Positions 1-7,177 of a DNA stretch of 64,000 bases are shown one piece after another; the first letter of the stretch is position 1, and each line of letters starts with the position of its first letter. The position numbers were made by a program, and so were the translations under genes. The stretch comes from Pyxidicoccus sp. MSG2 (GTDB taxonomy: Bacteria; Myxococcota; Myxococcia; Myxococcales; Myxococcaceae): assembly GCF_026626705.1 (NCBI RefSeq), contig NZ_JAPNKC010000001.1, positions 1,178,001-1,242,000 of the forward strand. The letters are read 5' to 3'. The notes beneath the pieces were generated by a model that did no database searches, had not been told where the DNA came from, and saw only the letters and a list, made by a program, of their open reading frames with translations.

Positions 1-206
1 CCGCCCGGGCGCTCAGCCCGCTACCGCTGCTCGTGCGCTTCGATGCGCGCGATGTCACGTCGGAGACTCCCAAATGCCACTGGAACGGCGGCCGGAGGGC
101 CGGGCTTCCCGACTCTCGCCGGTGACTGGAACGAGGGCAATGCGGTGGTGCTCGCCGCGACCATCGAAAAGGCGGCCCGGCGAACTCGGGCGCGCCTCGG
201 TCTATT

Positions 207-228
207 CCTGTTTTTCATATATAACAGG
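207..228 (+). promoter_or_regulatory. Inverted repeat overlapping a putative -10 box
   Basis: CCTGTT (207-212) and AACAGG (223-228) form a perfect 6-bp inverted repeat around a 10-base AT-rich centre. The right arm overlaps TATAAC (220-225), a good -10 match about 30 bases before the lipoprotein start. No good -35 is visible 16-18 bases upstream. The arrangement suits a promoter with a repressor site, but this is inferred from sequence alone. Confidence 0.4.
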
Positions 229-257
229 TTTTGACACCAAGAGAGGGAGGTCGCCGC

Positions 258-614
258 ATGAAGGCGCGCTGGTCGTGGGTGTTGCTGCTCTCGCTCCTGA
301 TCGGCTGCGGAGGGACGACGCGCGTCGTGCGACTGAATCCTGATGGCGGCGAGCCCATCATCCGTCCCCTACCCTCCCGTTCCACGCCCGTGGAAGTCAC
401 AGCGGATGCGTTGAGCCAGGCCCTCGCAATGCTGGTGCTGGACGTGCCGCTCTCGGTGCGGCCAGCGCAGACAGGCCGGCTGTTGCTAGCCTCTACCTCC
501 GAGGAGTGGGGACATGTCGACCACGGACTCCAGTCCTCGCTCCGAAAGGACTACGGCCGCTGGTGCGAGCAACACGAGGCTCGGGGCGACTGCCTGTCCC
601 TGAACGGGGGCTGA
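258..614 (+). CDS. Truncated SitA-type lipoprotein (toxin domain missing)
   Basis: A 118-residue lipoprotein. The start at 258 is preceded by GGGAGG at 245-250, and the signal peptide ends in a lipobox (LLIGC, Cys about residue 17). The first part of the mature region (TTRVVRLNPDGGEP) and the later YGRWCEQHEARGDCLSL resemble the shared N-terminal half of myxobacterial SitA polymorphic toxins, which are exchanged between kin through outer-membrane fusion. In that family the reading frame continues after the DCLSLL-like motif into hydrophobic segments and a variable C-terminal toxin. Here it ends three residues after DCLSL, so the toxin module is absent. Two immunity-like genes follow directly. 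It is best read as a decayed or recombined toxin gene that may still make a short lipoprotein. Family assignment is from recall of conserved motifs. Confidence 0.6.
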   Translation: MKARWSWVLLLSLLIGCGGTTRVVRLNPDGGEPIIRPLPSRSTPVEVTADALSQALAMLVLDVPLSVRPAQTGRLLLASTSEEWGHVDHGLQSSLRKDYGRWCEQHEARGDCLSLNGG

Positions 615-616
615 CC

Positions 617-1084
617 ATGAGCCCCCCTCGCTCCCGGGCGCGTCCGGGCGACATCCGCGAGGTGAACACGCCTCGCGGCCTGGCGTATCTGCAATACACG
701 GCAAAGCACCCGGACTTTGGCGATACGGTGCGGGTCCTGCTCGGGTTCCACGCCACACGTCCCCAGGAGTGGACCGCAACGCACGAGCAGGTCGAGTACT
801 TCGCGTTCTATCCCGTGGGGGCCGCCCTCCGGCAGGGCCTGGTGGAGGTCGTCGGCAGCCGTGCCATTCCTCACGGACTCGAGCTGCCTGCGGCCTTGCG
901 CCGTCCTGGAGCACGAAGCCAGGACGGAAGAGTCCTCGCCTGGATGGTGTGGAACGGAGAGGAAGAAGTCCTCAAGGCCGAGCTCTCCCCTGCCGAACGG
1001 CAGCTCCCCATCGGGGCCATCTGGAACCACGAGATGCTGGTCCTTCGCCTCAAGACGCAGTGGCATCCCGAGCAGGAGACGTGA
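617..1084 (+). CDS. Imm26-like putative immunity protein
   Basis: A 155-residue cytosolic protein with no signal peptide or membrane segment. It starts two bases after the stop of the truncated SitA-like gene, so the two are surely co-transcribed. The N-terminal stretch RPGDIREVNTPRGLAYLQY resembles the opening strands of Imm26-type immunity proteins (GD-x-hydrophobic then a G-x-aromatic-YxQY pattern). The rest is mixed alpha/beta with a conserved-looking AIWNHEMLVLRL tail. Its position after a toxin-head gene supports an immunity role. Its cognate toxin is not encoded beside it, so it may protect against toxins delivered by kin. The exact family is an inference. Confidence 0.5.
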   Translation: MSPPRSRARPGDIREVNTPRGLAYLQYTAKHPDFGDTVRVLLGFHATRPQEWTATHEQVEYFAFYPVGAALRQGLVEVVGSRAIPHGLELPAALRRPGARSQDGRVLAWMVWNGEEEVLKAELSPAERQLPIGAIWNHEMLVLRLKTQWHPEQET

Positions 1085-1090
1085 GGCGCC

Positions 1091-1417
1091 ATGATTGAAG
1101 AGGAGCTCGCATTACAGGAGGTTCTCCGGGCCACGGCCTCACCGGACGCTCCTCACTGCTTCCAGCACTACCTCTACTTCGCATCCAGCGACGTCGGCGA
1201 GGCTGTCGCGGCGCAGCTACGAGAACGGGGCTTCACGGTCGAAAGTCGACCCGGAGCGGACGGCGTGCACTGGCTCGTCCTCGCCTCGCACTTCATCCGG
1301 CCGGAGCGAGAAGCAGTGGAGGCCGCACGCATGTCACTGGAGCAGCTCGCGCGCGAGCACGCTGGAGAGTACGACGGCTGGGAAGCCTCTCTGGCGACGG
1401 CTTCCCGTCCCTCTTGA
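1091..1417 (+). CDS. RraB-fold protein, probable second immunity protein
   Basis: A 108-residue protein with the RraB (regulator of ribonuclease activity B) pattern: an alternating beta/alpha domain in which an F/A-rich strand (HYLYFASSDVGEAVAAQL) is followed by RERGFTVESRP and then a C-terminal EHAGEYDGWEASL. The GEYDGWE ending is the most characteristic part of the family. In Escherichia coli RraB binds and inhibits RNase E. In polymorphic-toxin loci, RraB-fold proteins also occur as immunity proteins against nuclease toxins. It lies six bases downstream of the Imm26-like gene in the same operon, which favours immunity over housekeeping control of RNase E. The gene ends at a hairpin shared with the convergent aminopeptidase gene. 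Confidence 0.6.
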   Translation: MIEEELALQEVLRATASPDAPHCFQHYLYFASSDVGEAVAAQLRERGFTVESRPGADGVHWLVLASHFIRPEREAVEAARMSLEQLAREHAGEYDGWEASLATASRPS

Positions 1418-1424
1418 TACGGGC

Positions 1425-1453
1425 CCCCCTCCCTCCCCGCGGGAGGAAGGGGG
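1425..1453. terminator. Hairpin between convergent genes
   Basis: A 13-bp stem with one mismatch (C/T-rich 1425-1437 against G/A-rich 1441-1453) and a three-base loop. It lies between the stops of the RraB-like gene and the aminopeptidase gene. There is no long T run, so it is a likely bidirectional terminator by position and stability. Confidence 0.55.
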
Positions 1454-1466
1454 AGCCGGCTACAGA

Positions 1467-3500
1467 CTACTGGACCGCGAAGATGAGGTCGTCGTGGTCG
1501 TTGTAGGACCCCGAGACGCACGAGGACACGCTTCCGTTGTAGCGGAAGACCGCGCGCACCGCCTGCACGGTGCCCGAGGGCAGCGTGTAGTTCGCCGACA
1601 GCGTCTGCACGCCGTTCGCCGTCGGGGTGATGGTCGTGATGTACGTCCACGACGGGCTGGCCGCGTTACCCGTGTAGTACAGGTCCAGCTTGTCCGCCGT
1701 GGTGGAGTAGACGTAGACGTTCGCCTCGATCCTCACCGTCTTGCCCGCGGCGAACGTCGTCCCGTCCGTCGTGGACACCTTGAGGCGGTCATTGGACTCG
1801 TCCGAGTGGTACGTGCCGGACAGGCCGTCCGCGCACGAGCTGTTGATGGTGTTGGGCATGTTGACTTCGGGCCCCATGCCGCCACGGCCGTTGAGCAGCG
1901 TGCCGGAGTCGCACGAGGCCAACGCGGAGAAGCACCGGGGCGCCTTCAGCGTCGTGTCATAGGCCGCGCCGGTCGAGGTGTTGCTCACCGTCACCGTCAC
2001 GGCGGAGCTCGTCGTGGCGTTGCCGAACGCGTCGGTCGCCTTCGCCGCGATGCTGTGGCTGCCATTGGCCGTGGCGGCGCTGTTCCACGCGTAGCTGTAC
2101 GGCGACGCCGTCGCCGTGCCCACCACCACCCCGTCCACCAGGAACTCCACCTTGCTGATGCCGGAAGCGTCCGAGGCCGTCGCCGACAGCGTCGCCGTGC
2201 CCGTCACCGTGGCACCCGCCGAGGGGGCCGTGAGGGCCACCGTCGGAGGCGTGGTGTCAGACACCGTCAGCGTGCCCTTGGCCAGCTCGGCCACGTACAC
2301 GGAAGCAACCTTCGCGAACTTGAGCGCGTGCGTCGCCATGCCGGCGCTGCGCGCCAGCGTGTCGTTCACCGTGTGGATGTACGGGTTGTACTGGCTCATC
2401 AGCGCCTCGAACGGAATCGAGGCCGCGAAGCCCGCGTTCGTCCACGAGGCGTGGTCCGAGCACGCGTAGCCGCACGAGGACGTCGTCTTCGTGAGGGTGG
2501 GCAGGTACGTCGTCATCAGGCCGGTGATGAACGTGTTCTGCGCGGCGTTCGTGTAGTCCGTCATCAGGACCACGTCCCAGCTCGAGCCCTGGTAGTTCGT
2601 CATGTCCAGCTGCATCACGCCGATGACGTTGGCGGCGGCGGCCTTGTGCGCATTGGCGATTTCCTTGGAGCCCACCAGGCCCACTTCCTCCGCGGCGTAG
2701 GCCATGAACTTCACCGTCTTCGCCGGGCGGTAGCCCTGGAGCATCATCACGCGGATGACCTCGGTGAGGGTCGCGACGCCGGACGCGTCATCGTCCGCGC
2801 CCGGAGCGTTGCTCGTCGGGGAGCTGGTGGAGTCCAGGTGCGCGCCCAGGACGACGATTTCAGACGGCTGCGCCGTGCCGGTAATCGTCATGACGACGGA
2901 CTTCATCACCGTGCCGGTATGGGACTGGAGCGCGACCGTCACATCGCTGCGGCCGGCCGCGTACGTCTCCCACTGCGTCTTCAGCCAGGTGCCCGCCGTG
3001 TTGGCCGTCGTCGACGTGTGGTAGCGCGTCGCGTAGCCCGACAAGGTGGTGATGGTGCTCCGGATGTTGGCCTCCGTCACCGCGTTGGCCAGTCCGTTGG
3101 CCACGGTGGGGTTGTCCGTCGTGTACGTCACCGCGAGCGACGTCATGCCCTTCACCGACTCTCCGCCAGCCAGCGCCGCCAGCGCCTCCGACTCCGACTC
3201 GTGGGCGATGAAGCCGCCACAGCGGTGGGCCTTCTCGTGCATCATCCGGGAGATGGTGTTGAGCTGGGACTCGCGCACGCGGAGCGCGGTGACCTCACCC
3301 TTCTGGCCCGCCAGCGTCGGCGCCGCGAGGCCCTCGCCGGCGAGTACCGCATTCACATGCTCCAGAGCATCCGTGCCAATGGTGATGTACACGTCGCGAT
3401 CCGGAGCCTTCGCGACGGGGGCGCTTGCCACTGGGGCCTTGGCAAACGCCGAGACACAACCGAGCACCAGGACGACTGAAGCCAGGCGCTTCACGTTCAT
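1467..3500 (-). CDS. Secreted M28 family zinc aminopeptidase with Ig-like and C-terminal domains
   Basis: A 677-residue exported peptidase of the M28 family (Vibrio/Aeromonas leucyl aminopeptidase type). A signal peptide spans about residues 1-20. The metal and catalytic motifs are visible in order: GAHLDST (about 225), GADDDASG, AAEEVGLVGS and CSDHASW, giving the expected His, Asp, Glu, Asp and His ligands. After the catalytic domain (to about 430) comes a Big_3-type Ig-like module starting DTTPPTVALTAPSAG, then a roughly 130-residue C-terminal domain with four Cys residues (PRCFSALASC, SSCADG, SSCVSG), as seen on other myxobacterial secreted hydrolases. The start at 3500 follows GGAG with good spacing. 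It probably releases N-terminal residues from prey or scavenged peptides outside the cell. It is a single-gene unit with nested inverted repeats upstream. Confidence 0.9.
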   Translation of the reverse strand: MNVKRLASVVLVLGCVSAFAKAPVASAPVAKAPDRDVYITIGTDALEHVNAVLAGEGLAAPTLAGQKGEVTALRVRESQLNTISRMMHEKAHRCGGFIAHESESEALAALAGGESVKGMTSLAVTYTTDNPTVANGLANAVTEANIRSTITTLSGYATRYHTSTTANTAGTWLKTQWETYAAGRSDVTVALQSHTGTVMKSVVMTITGTAQPSEIVVLGAHLDSTSSPTSNAPGADDDASGVATLTEVIRVMMLQGYRPAKTVKFMAYAAEEVGLVGSKEIANAHKAAAANVIGVMQLDMTNYQGSSWDVVLMTDYTNAAQNTFITGLMTTYLPTLTKTTSSCGYACSDHASWTNAGFAASIPFEALMSQYNPYIHTVNDTLARSAGMATHALKFAKVASVYVAELAKGTLTVSDTTPPTVALTAPSAGATVTGTATLSATASDASGISKVEFLVDGVVVGTATASPYSYAWNSAATANGSHSIAAKATDAFGNATTSSAVTVTVSNTSTGAAYDTTLKAPRCFSALASCDSGTLLNGRGGMGPEVNMPNTINSSCADGLSGTYHSDESNDRLKVSTTDGTTFAAGKTVRIEANVYVYSTTADKLDLYYTGNAASPSWTYITTITPTANGVQTLSANYTLPSGTVQAVRAVFRYNGSVSSCVSGSYNDHDDLIFAVQ

Positions 3501-3567
3501 ACGATTCTCCACTGCTGAGCGGGGGACGGCTGCTGCGAGACCTGAAGGAGTAGCCTTCTCTGCCTTC

Positions 3568-3609
3568 ACAGTGAGTGTGACATTTCCCGCGATAACTGGG
3601 AATCACTGT
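3568..3609. promoter_or_regulatory. Nested inverted repeats upstream of the aminopeptidase gene
   Basis: The outer pair is ACAGTGA (3568-3574) and TCACTGT (3603-3609), a perfect 7-bp match. The inner pair is TTCCC (3584-3588) and GGGAA (3598-3602) around a nine-base spacer. The element sits 68-109 bases before the peptidase start on the minus strand. This is a typical distance for an operator or activator site. No regulator is identified. Confidence 0.35.
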
Positions 3610-3679
3610 CGGTCGTGAAACAACCGTGAGCCACGGCGAGCCGTCTCGGACCCTGCCCGGGAGAGCGATTTGAACGTCG

Positions 3680-4366
3680 TCAACGCGTCAGTTCACGCAC
3701 CGCGTGACCGAGCTCGGGGAGGATGAGCGCGTCCAGCGCCAGCCGCACCGCCTGGGGCGAGCCCGGCAGGGCGAAGAGAATCATCCCCTGGTACGTGCCC
3801 GCGGTGGCCCGCGACATCATCGCCGCGCTGCCAATCTGCCGGTACGACAGCATCCGGAAGATTTCCCCGAAGCCCGGCAGCTCCTTCTCGAACAGGGCCC
3901 GGAGCGTCTCCACCGTGGTGTCGCGCCGGCCAATGCCCGTGCCGCCGTTGAACAGCACCGCCCGCGCGCCCGCCGCCCGCGCCTGCTCCAGCGCGCCGCG
4001 GATGGCCTCCGGGTCGTCCTTCACCACCACGGCGCCGGCGACCTGGTGCCCCGCCGCCTCCAGCGCCTCGCGCAGCACACGCCCGCTCTCGTCCCGCGCC
4101 GCGTCCCGGGTGTCCGAGCACGTCACCACGAAGGCGCTCACGTGCACCGGCGCCCGGGACTTGTGCTCCGCCGCCACGCCCGGCGCCGCGTGGTCATGGC
4201 CGTGCGGGTGATGGTGGTGGTGCTCGTGCCCGTGCTCGTGGTGCGGATGCCCCGGCCCGTGCTCGTGGTCATGCCCGTGCTCGTGGTCATGCCCGTGCGA
4301 GTGGGAGTGGCCGTGGGAATGGCCGTGACCGTGGTCATGGTCGTGATCGTGCCCGTCGTGTGCCAT
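3680..4366 (-). CDS. MoaB/Mog-type molybdenum cofactor protein with His-rich N-terminus
   Basis: A 228-residue protein in two parts. Residues 1 to about 65 are almost entirely His, Gly, Asp, Glu and Ser, in dipeptide-like HD, HG and HS runs with more than 30 histidines. Residues about 75-228 form a MoCF-binding domain (MoaB/MogA fold) with the expected FNGGTGIGRRD and ALPGSPQAV motifs and a FEKELPGF-FRMLSY segment. Family members adenylylate molybdopterin or have a related role in cofactor assembly. The His tract resembles metal-binding tails of HypB or SlyD and suggests metal storage or chaperoning, which is an inference. The start is preceded by GGAG at good spacing. It lies 29 bases after the Rieske gene on the same strand, so the two are probably co-transcribed. 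Confidence 0.85.
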   Translation of the reverse strand: MAHDGHDHDHDHGHGHSHGHSHSHGHDHEHGHDHEHGPGHPHHEHGHEHHHHHPHGHDHAAPGVAAEHKSRAPVHVSAFVVTCSDTRDAARDESGRVLREALEAAGHQVAGAVVVKDDPEAIRGALEQARAAGARAVLFNGGTGIGRRDTTVETLRALFEKELPGFGEIFRMLSYRQIGSAAMMSRATAGTYQGMILFALPGSPQAVRLALDALILPELGHAVRELTR

Positions 4367-4395
4367 GGGGGATGCTCCGGTGCGCGCGTGGCGCT

Positions 4396-4713
4396 TCAGG
4401 TGTTGTCGGGCAGCTCGACGACGAGCGCGCCGTCCTGGACCTCGACCTTGACTGTCGGTTGGTCGTCACAGACGCCGGGGGACGTCTCGTTGCGGCCGCT
4501 GTCCATGTCGAAGCCGACCTCATGGCACGGACAGACGACCATGTTCTCTTCGATGCGACCGCCCGACAGCAGACAGCCCGCGTGGTTGCACCAGTCGTCG
4601 AGGCCCTTGTAGCGGCCATGAATCTTCGCGATACACACGTTGCGCTTGCCGACTTCGTAACCGCGCATTTCCCGCTCGGCGAAATCCGCCGGGCCCAGCT
4701 TGATCTTCGTCAT
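4396..4713 (-). CDS. Rieske [2Fe-2S] ferredoxin
   Basis: A 105-residue soluble protein that is a single Rieske domain. The two cluster-binding boxes are visible: CNHAGC (about 42-47), in which Cys and His bind the cluster, and CPCH (about 62-65). The spacing suits non-heme dioxygenase or NirD-type ferredoxins. There is no signal peptide or membrane anchor, so it is cytosolic. The opening MTKIKLGPADFAE fits the short N-terminal strand of ferredoxins of bacterial oxygenases, but no oxygenase is nearby. It is first gene of a likely two-gene unit with the MoaB-type gene and is divergent from polX. Its redox partner cannot be told from the window. Confidence 0.85.
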   Translation of the reverse strand: MTKIKLGPADFAEREMRGYEVGKRNVCIAKIHGRYKGLDDWCNHAGCLLSGGRIEENMVVCPCHEVGFDMDSGRNETSPGVCDDQPTVKVEVQDGALVVELPDNT

Positions 4714-4779
4714 CGCGGTCTGTTTTCCCACAATGCGGTGCGCCCTGCACCCCTGTTCCCCGGGCATTACCTTCCCCCC

Positions 4780-6534
4780 GTGACTCCAGACGTCATCACG
4801 CAGACCGTCGACAAGGCGGCAGTCGCCCAGGTCCTCCGGGACATCGGCCAGCTGCTCCAACTCCAGGGGGAGAGCGGCTTCCGTGTCCGCGCCTACGACA
4901 TGGGCGCGGACCGCATCGCCGGGCTGCCGCAGGAGCTGGGCCCCCTCGTGGCCGAGGGCCGGCTGGAGAGCCTCCCGGGAATCGGCCCCGCGCTCGCCGA
5001 GAAGATCACCGAGCTGGTGACCACCGGTCGGATGCGCTACTTCGAGGAGCTCAAGGCGAAGTTCCCGCCCGGCCTGCTGGAGATGCTGAAGCTGCCGGAC
5101 ATCGGCCCGAAGAAGGTGGCCGTCCTCTGGCGCGAGCTGGACGTGGGCAGCATCGAGGACCTGGAGCGCGCCTGCCGCGAGGGCCGCGTGCGCCAGCTCA
5201 AAGGCTTCGGCGAGAAGAGCGAGGCGAAGATTCTCGAAGGCATCGCCGTGTTCCGGCGCGCCCGCGGCGAGCGCAAGCTGCTGGGTGACGCGCTGCCCGT
5301 GGCGGAGGCGCTGCTGGAGCAGGTGAAGGCGATTCCGGGGGTCGTGCGCGCCAGCCTCGGCGGCAGCGTGCGCCGCCGCGCGGAGACGGTGGCGGACGTG
5401 GACATCATCGCCTCCGCGGCGGACCCCGGCCCCGTGCTGGACGCGCTGGCCAACGCCCCGGGCGTGGCGACGGTGCTGGGCAAGGGCGGCAGCAAGTGCT
5501 CCGTGCGGATGACGGCGGGCGACCTGCAGGTGGACCTGCGCGTGCTGCCGGACGAGGACTACGCCACCGCGCTCCACCACTTCACGGGCTCCAAGGCCCA
5601 CCACATCCGCCTGCGCAACCTGGGCCACGAGCGGGGCCTCAAGATTTCCGAGTGGGGCGTGCACCGCGAGGACGGGACGAAGGTGACCGTCACGGACGAG
5701 GCCGCGCTCTACGCGCTGCTGGACATGCAGTACGTGCCGCCGGAGTTGCGCGAGGACAACGGCGAGGTGGAGGCCGCGCGCGCGGGGAAGCTGCCGCAGG
5801 ACCTGGTCACATTGGAGGACGTGCAGGGCGCCGTCCATGCGCACAGCACCTGGTCCGACGGGCGCAACTCGCTGGAGGAGATGGCGCTCGCCGCGAAGGC
5901 GCTGGGCCTGAAGTACCTCACCGTCACCGAGCACAGCCAGGCGGCCATCTACGCCGGCGGCATGAAGGTGGAGGACCTGAAGCGGCAGTGGGACGAAATC
6001 GACCGCATCAACGCGGCGGTGCCCGGGGTGCGCCTGCTCAAGGGCATCGAGGTGGACATCCTGGAGGACGGCACGCTCGACTATCCCGACAGCGTGCTGG
6101 AGCAGCTCGAGCTGGTCATCGGCTCCATCCACGTGCGGCACGGCATGGACGAGGACCAGATGACGCGCCGGCTGCTCACCGCGCTGGACAACCCGTGCCT
6201 GCACATCCTCGGGCACCCCACCGGCCGTCTCATCCAGAACCGCGAGGCCTACCCCGTTCGCATGGAAGCCATCCTGGAGCGGGCCGCCGAGCGGGGCGTG
6301 GCGGTAGAGGTCAACGGCAAGCCGGCGCGGCTGGACATCAAGGCCGAGTACGTCCGCCAGGCCGTCCAGCTCGGCGTGAGGCTGGTGGTGAGCTGCGACG
6401 CGCACCGGCAGGAGGACCTGCGCAACCTGGCCTTCGCCGTGGCCACCGCGCGCCGGGGCTGGGCGCGCAAGACGGATGTGTTGAACACGCTGCCAGCGGA
6501 CCGCTTCATCGCCGCGCTGCGCGCCCGCCGGTGA
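4780..6534 (+). CDS. polX: Family X DNA polymerase/3'-5' exonuclease
   Basis: A 584-residue PolX. Residues about 1-330 form the polymerase: an N-terminal 8-kDa-like helix-hairpin-helix region (SLPGIGPALAEKI and KLPDIGPKKVAVL), then the nucleotidyltransferase motif GGSVRRRAETVADVDI, whose D-x-D carries the catalytic metals. After about residue 345 comes a PHP domain (VHAHSTWSDG, TEHSQ, GIEVDIL, GHPTGR, SCDAHR) with the metal-binding His and Asp residues intact, so exonuclease or AP-endonuclease activity is expected. The role is gap filling in base-excision repair. The best start is GTG at 4780, giving the family-typical N-terminus; a ribosome site is not obvious. It is divergent from the Rieske gene. 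Confidence 0.92.
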   Translation: MTPDVITQTVDKAAVAQVLRDIGQLLQLQGESGFRVRAYDMGADRIAGLPQELGPLVAEGRLESLPGIGPALAEKITELVTTGRMRYFEELKAKFPPGLLEMLKLPDIGPKKVAVLWRELDVGSIEDLERACREGRVRQLKGFGEKSEAKILEGIAVFRRARGERKLLGDALPVAEALLEQVKAIPGVVRASLGGSVRRRAETVADVDIIASAADPGPVLDALANAPGVATVLGKGGSKCSVRMTAGDLQVDLRVLPDEDYATALHHFTGSKAHHIRLRNLGHERGLKISEWGVHREDGTKVTVTDEAALYALLDMQYVPPELREDNGEVEAARAGKLPQDLVTLEDVQGAVHAHSTWSDGRNSLEEMALAAKALGLKYLTVTEHSQAAIYAGGMKVEDLKRQWDEIDRINAAVPGVRLLKGIEVDILEDGTLDYPDSVLEQLELVIGSIHVRHGMDEDQMTRRLLTALDNPCLHILGHPTGRLIQNREAYPVRMEAILERAAERGVAVEVNGKPARLDIKAEYVRQAVQLGVRLVVSCDAHRQEDLRNLAFAVATARRGWARKTDVLNTLPADRFIAALRARR

Positions 6535-6553
6535 TAGGCTGCGGCGCGCGCCG

Positions 6554-7177
6554 ATGTCCCGCCTTCCGCCGCTGCTCCTGCTCTGCTGTCTTGTCGCCCT
6601 CCCCTCCTTCGCGGGAGAGGTCCGTCCCTCGCGCGCGGACCTGCAGCGGGTGATGGAATTGCACGCGCGCTCGGTGGTGCGGGTGCGCGGGCCGAAGCAG
6701 AGCGGCCCCGGCGTCTTCGTGGGCGCTGGCGGGCAGGTGCTCACCTCGGTGGAGCCGGTGGGCGAGGCGTTCGTCGGGCTGAATGCCGCCACGGTGGAGC
6801 ACGACGGCAAGGCGCTGCCCGCGAAGGTGGTGCTGGCCAACGCGGCCCTCAAGGTGGCGGTGGTGGCCGCGCCGGACGGCACCTACCCCGCCGTGCCGGT
6901 GAAGCTGCTGAGGGACGGCGACAGCCTCGATGGGAAGTGGGTGGTGGGCGTGCTTCCCGCGACGAAGGGACAGCCCGCGCGGCCCGTGGCGGCACAGGCC
7001 AGCGGCAACGCGCCGGAGCCCTTCTACGACGTGCCCCTGGCCCTGCCTCCGGGCAGCCCCGTGTTCGACGGGGACGGGCGACTGGTGGCGGTGGTGGTGC
7101 AGCGGTACCGGCGCGGCTGCCGGGTGCTGCCGCTGGGCGAGGTGAAGGTCCAGCTCGCGTCGGCGGACGCGCCATGA
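6554..7177 (+). CDS. Exported trypsin-like protein, apparently inactive (MrtX neighbour)
   Basis: A 207-residue protein with a signal peptide (about 1-20, cleavage near SFAGE) and a trypsin-fold core. The segment that should hold the catalytic His reads VGAGGQVLTSVEPVGEAF instead of the usual G-x-x-LTN-x-HV, so the His is missing. The serine region reads LPPGSPVFDGDGRLVAVV, where GSPVF takes the place of GNSGGP. A classical catalytic triad is therefore not intact. The four-base overlap (ATGA) with the following CPBP protease gene shows tight coupling. I recall this pair as conserved in Myxococcus (an MXAN_2756-type trypsin-like protein beside MrtX). It may be a periplasmic binding or adaptor partner of the intramembrane protease. 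Confidence 0.7.
   Translation: MSRLPPLLLLCCLVALPSFAGEVRPSRADLQRVMELHARSVVRVRGPKQSGPGVFVGAGGQVLTSVEPVGEAFVGLNAATVEHDGKALPAKVVLANAALKVAVVAAPDGTYPAVPVKLLRDGDSLDGKWVVGVLPATKGQPARPVAAQASGNAPEPFYDVPLALPPGSPVFDGDGRLVAVVVQRYRRGCRVLPLGEVKVQLASADAP

Noticed and set aside
1095..3479. Long open frame on the plus strand across the aminopeptidase gene
   Set aside because: Antisense shadow of a clear M28 peptidase; Arg/Val/Gly-rich translation with no domain, expected in DNA of very high third-position GC.
3680..4366. His-rich N-terminus as an artefact of a wrong start
   Set aside because: The ATG at 4366 has GGAG eight bases upstream, and the frame is uninterrupted to the MoaB core.
4396..6882. 828-codon open frame on the minus strand over polX
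   Set aside because: Only the last 105 codons (Rieske protein, starting at 4713) are real; the rest is antisense to polX and reads as low-complexity Arg/Leu/Gly sequence.
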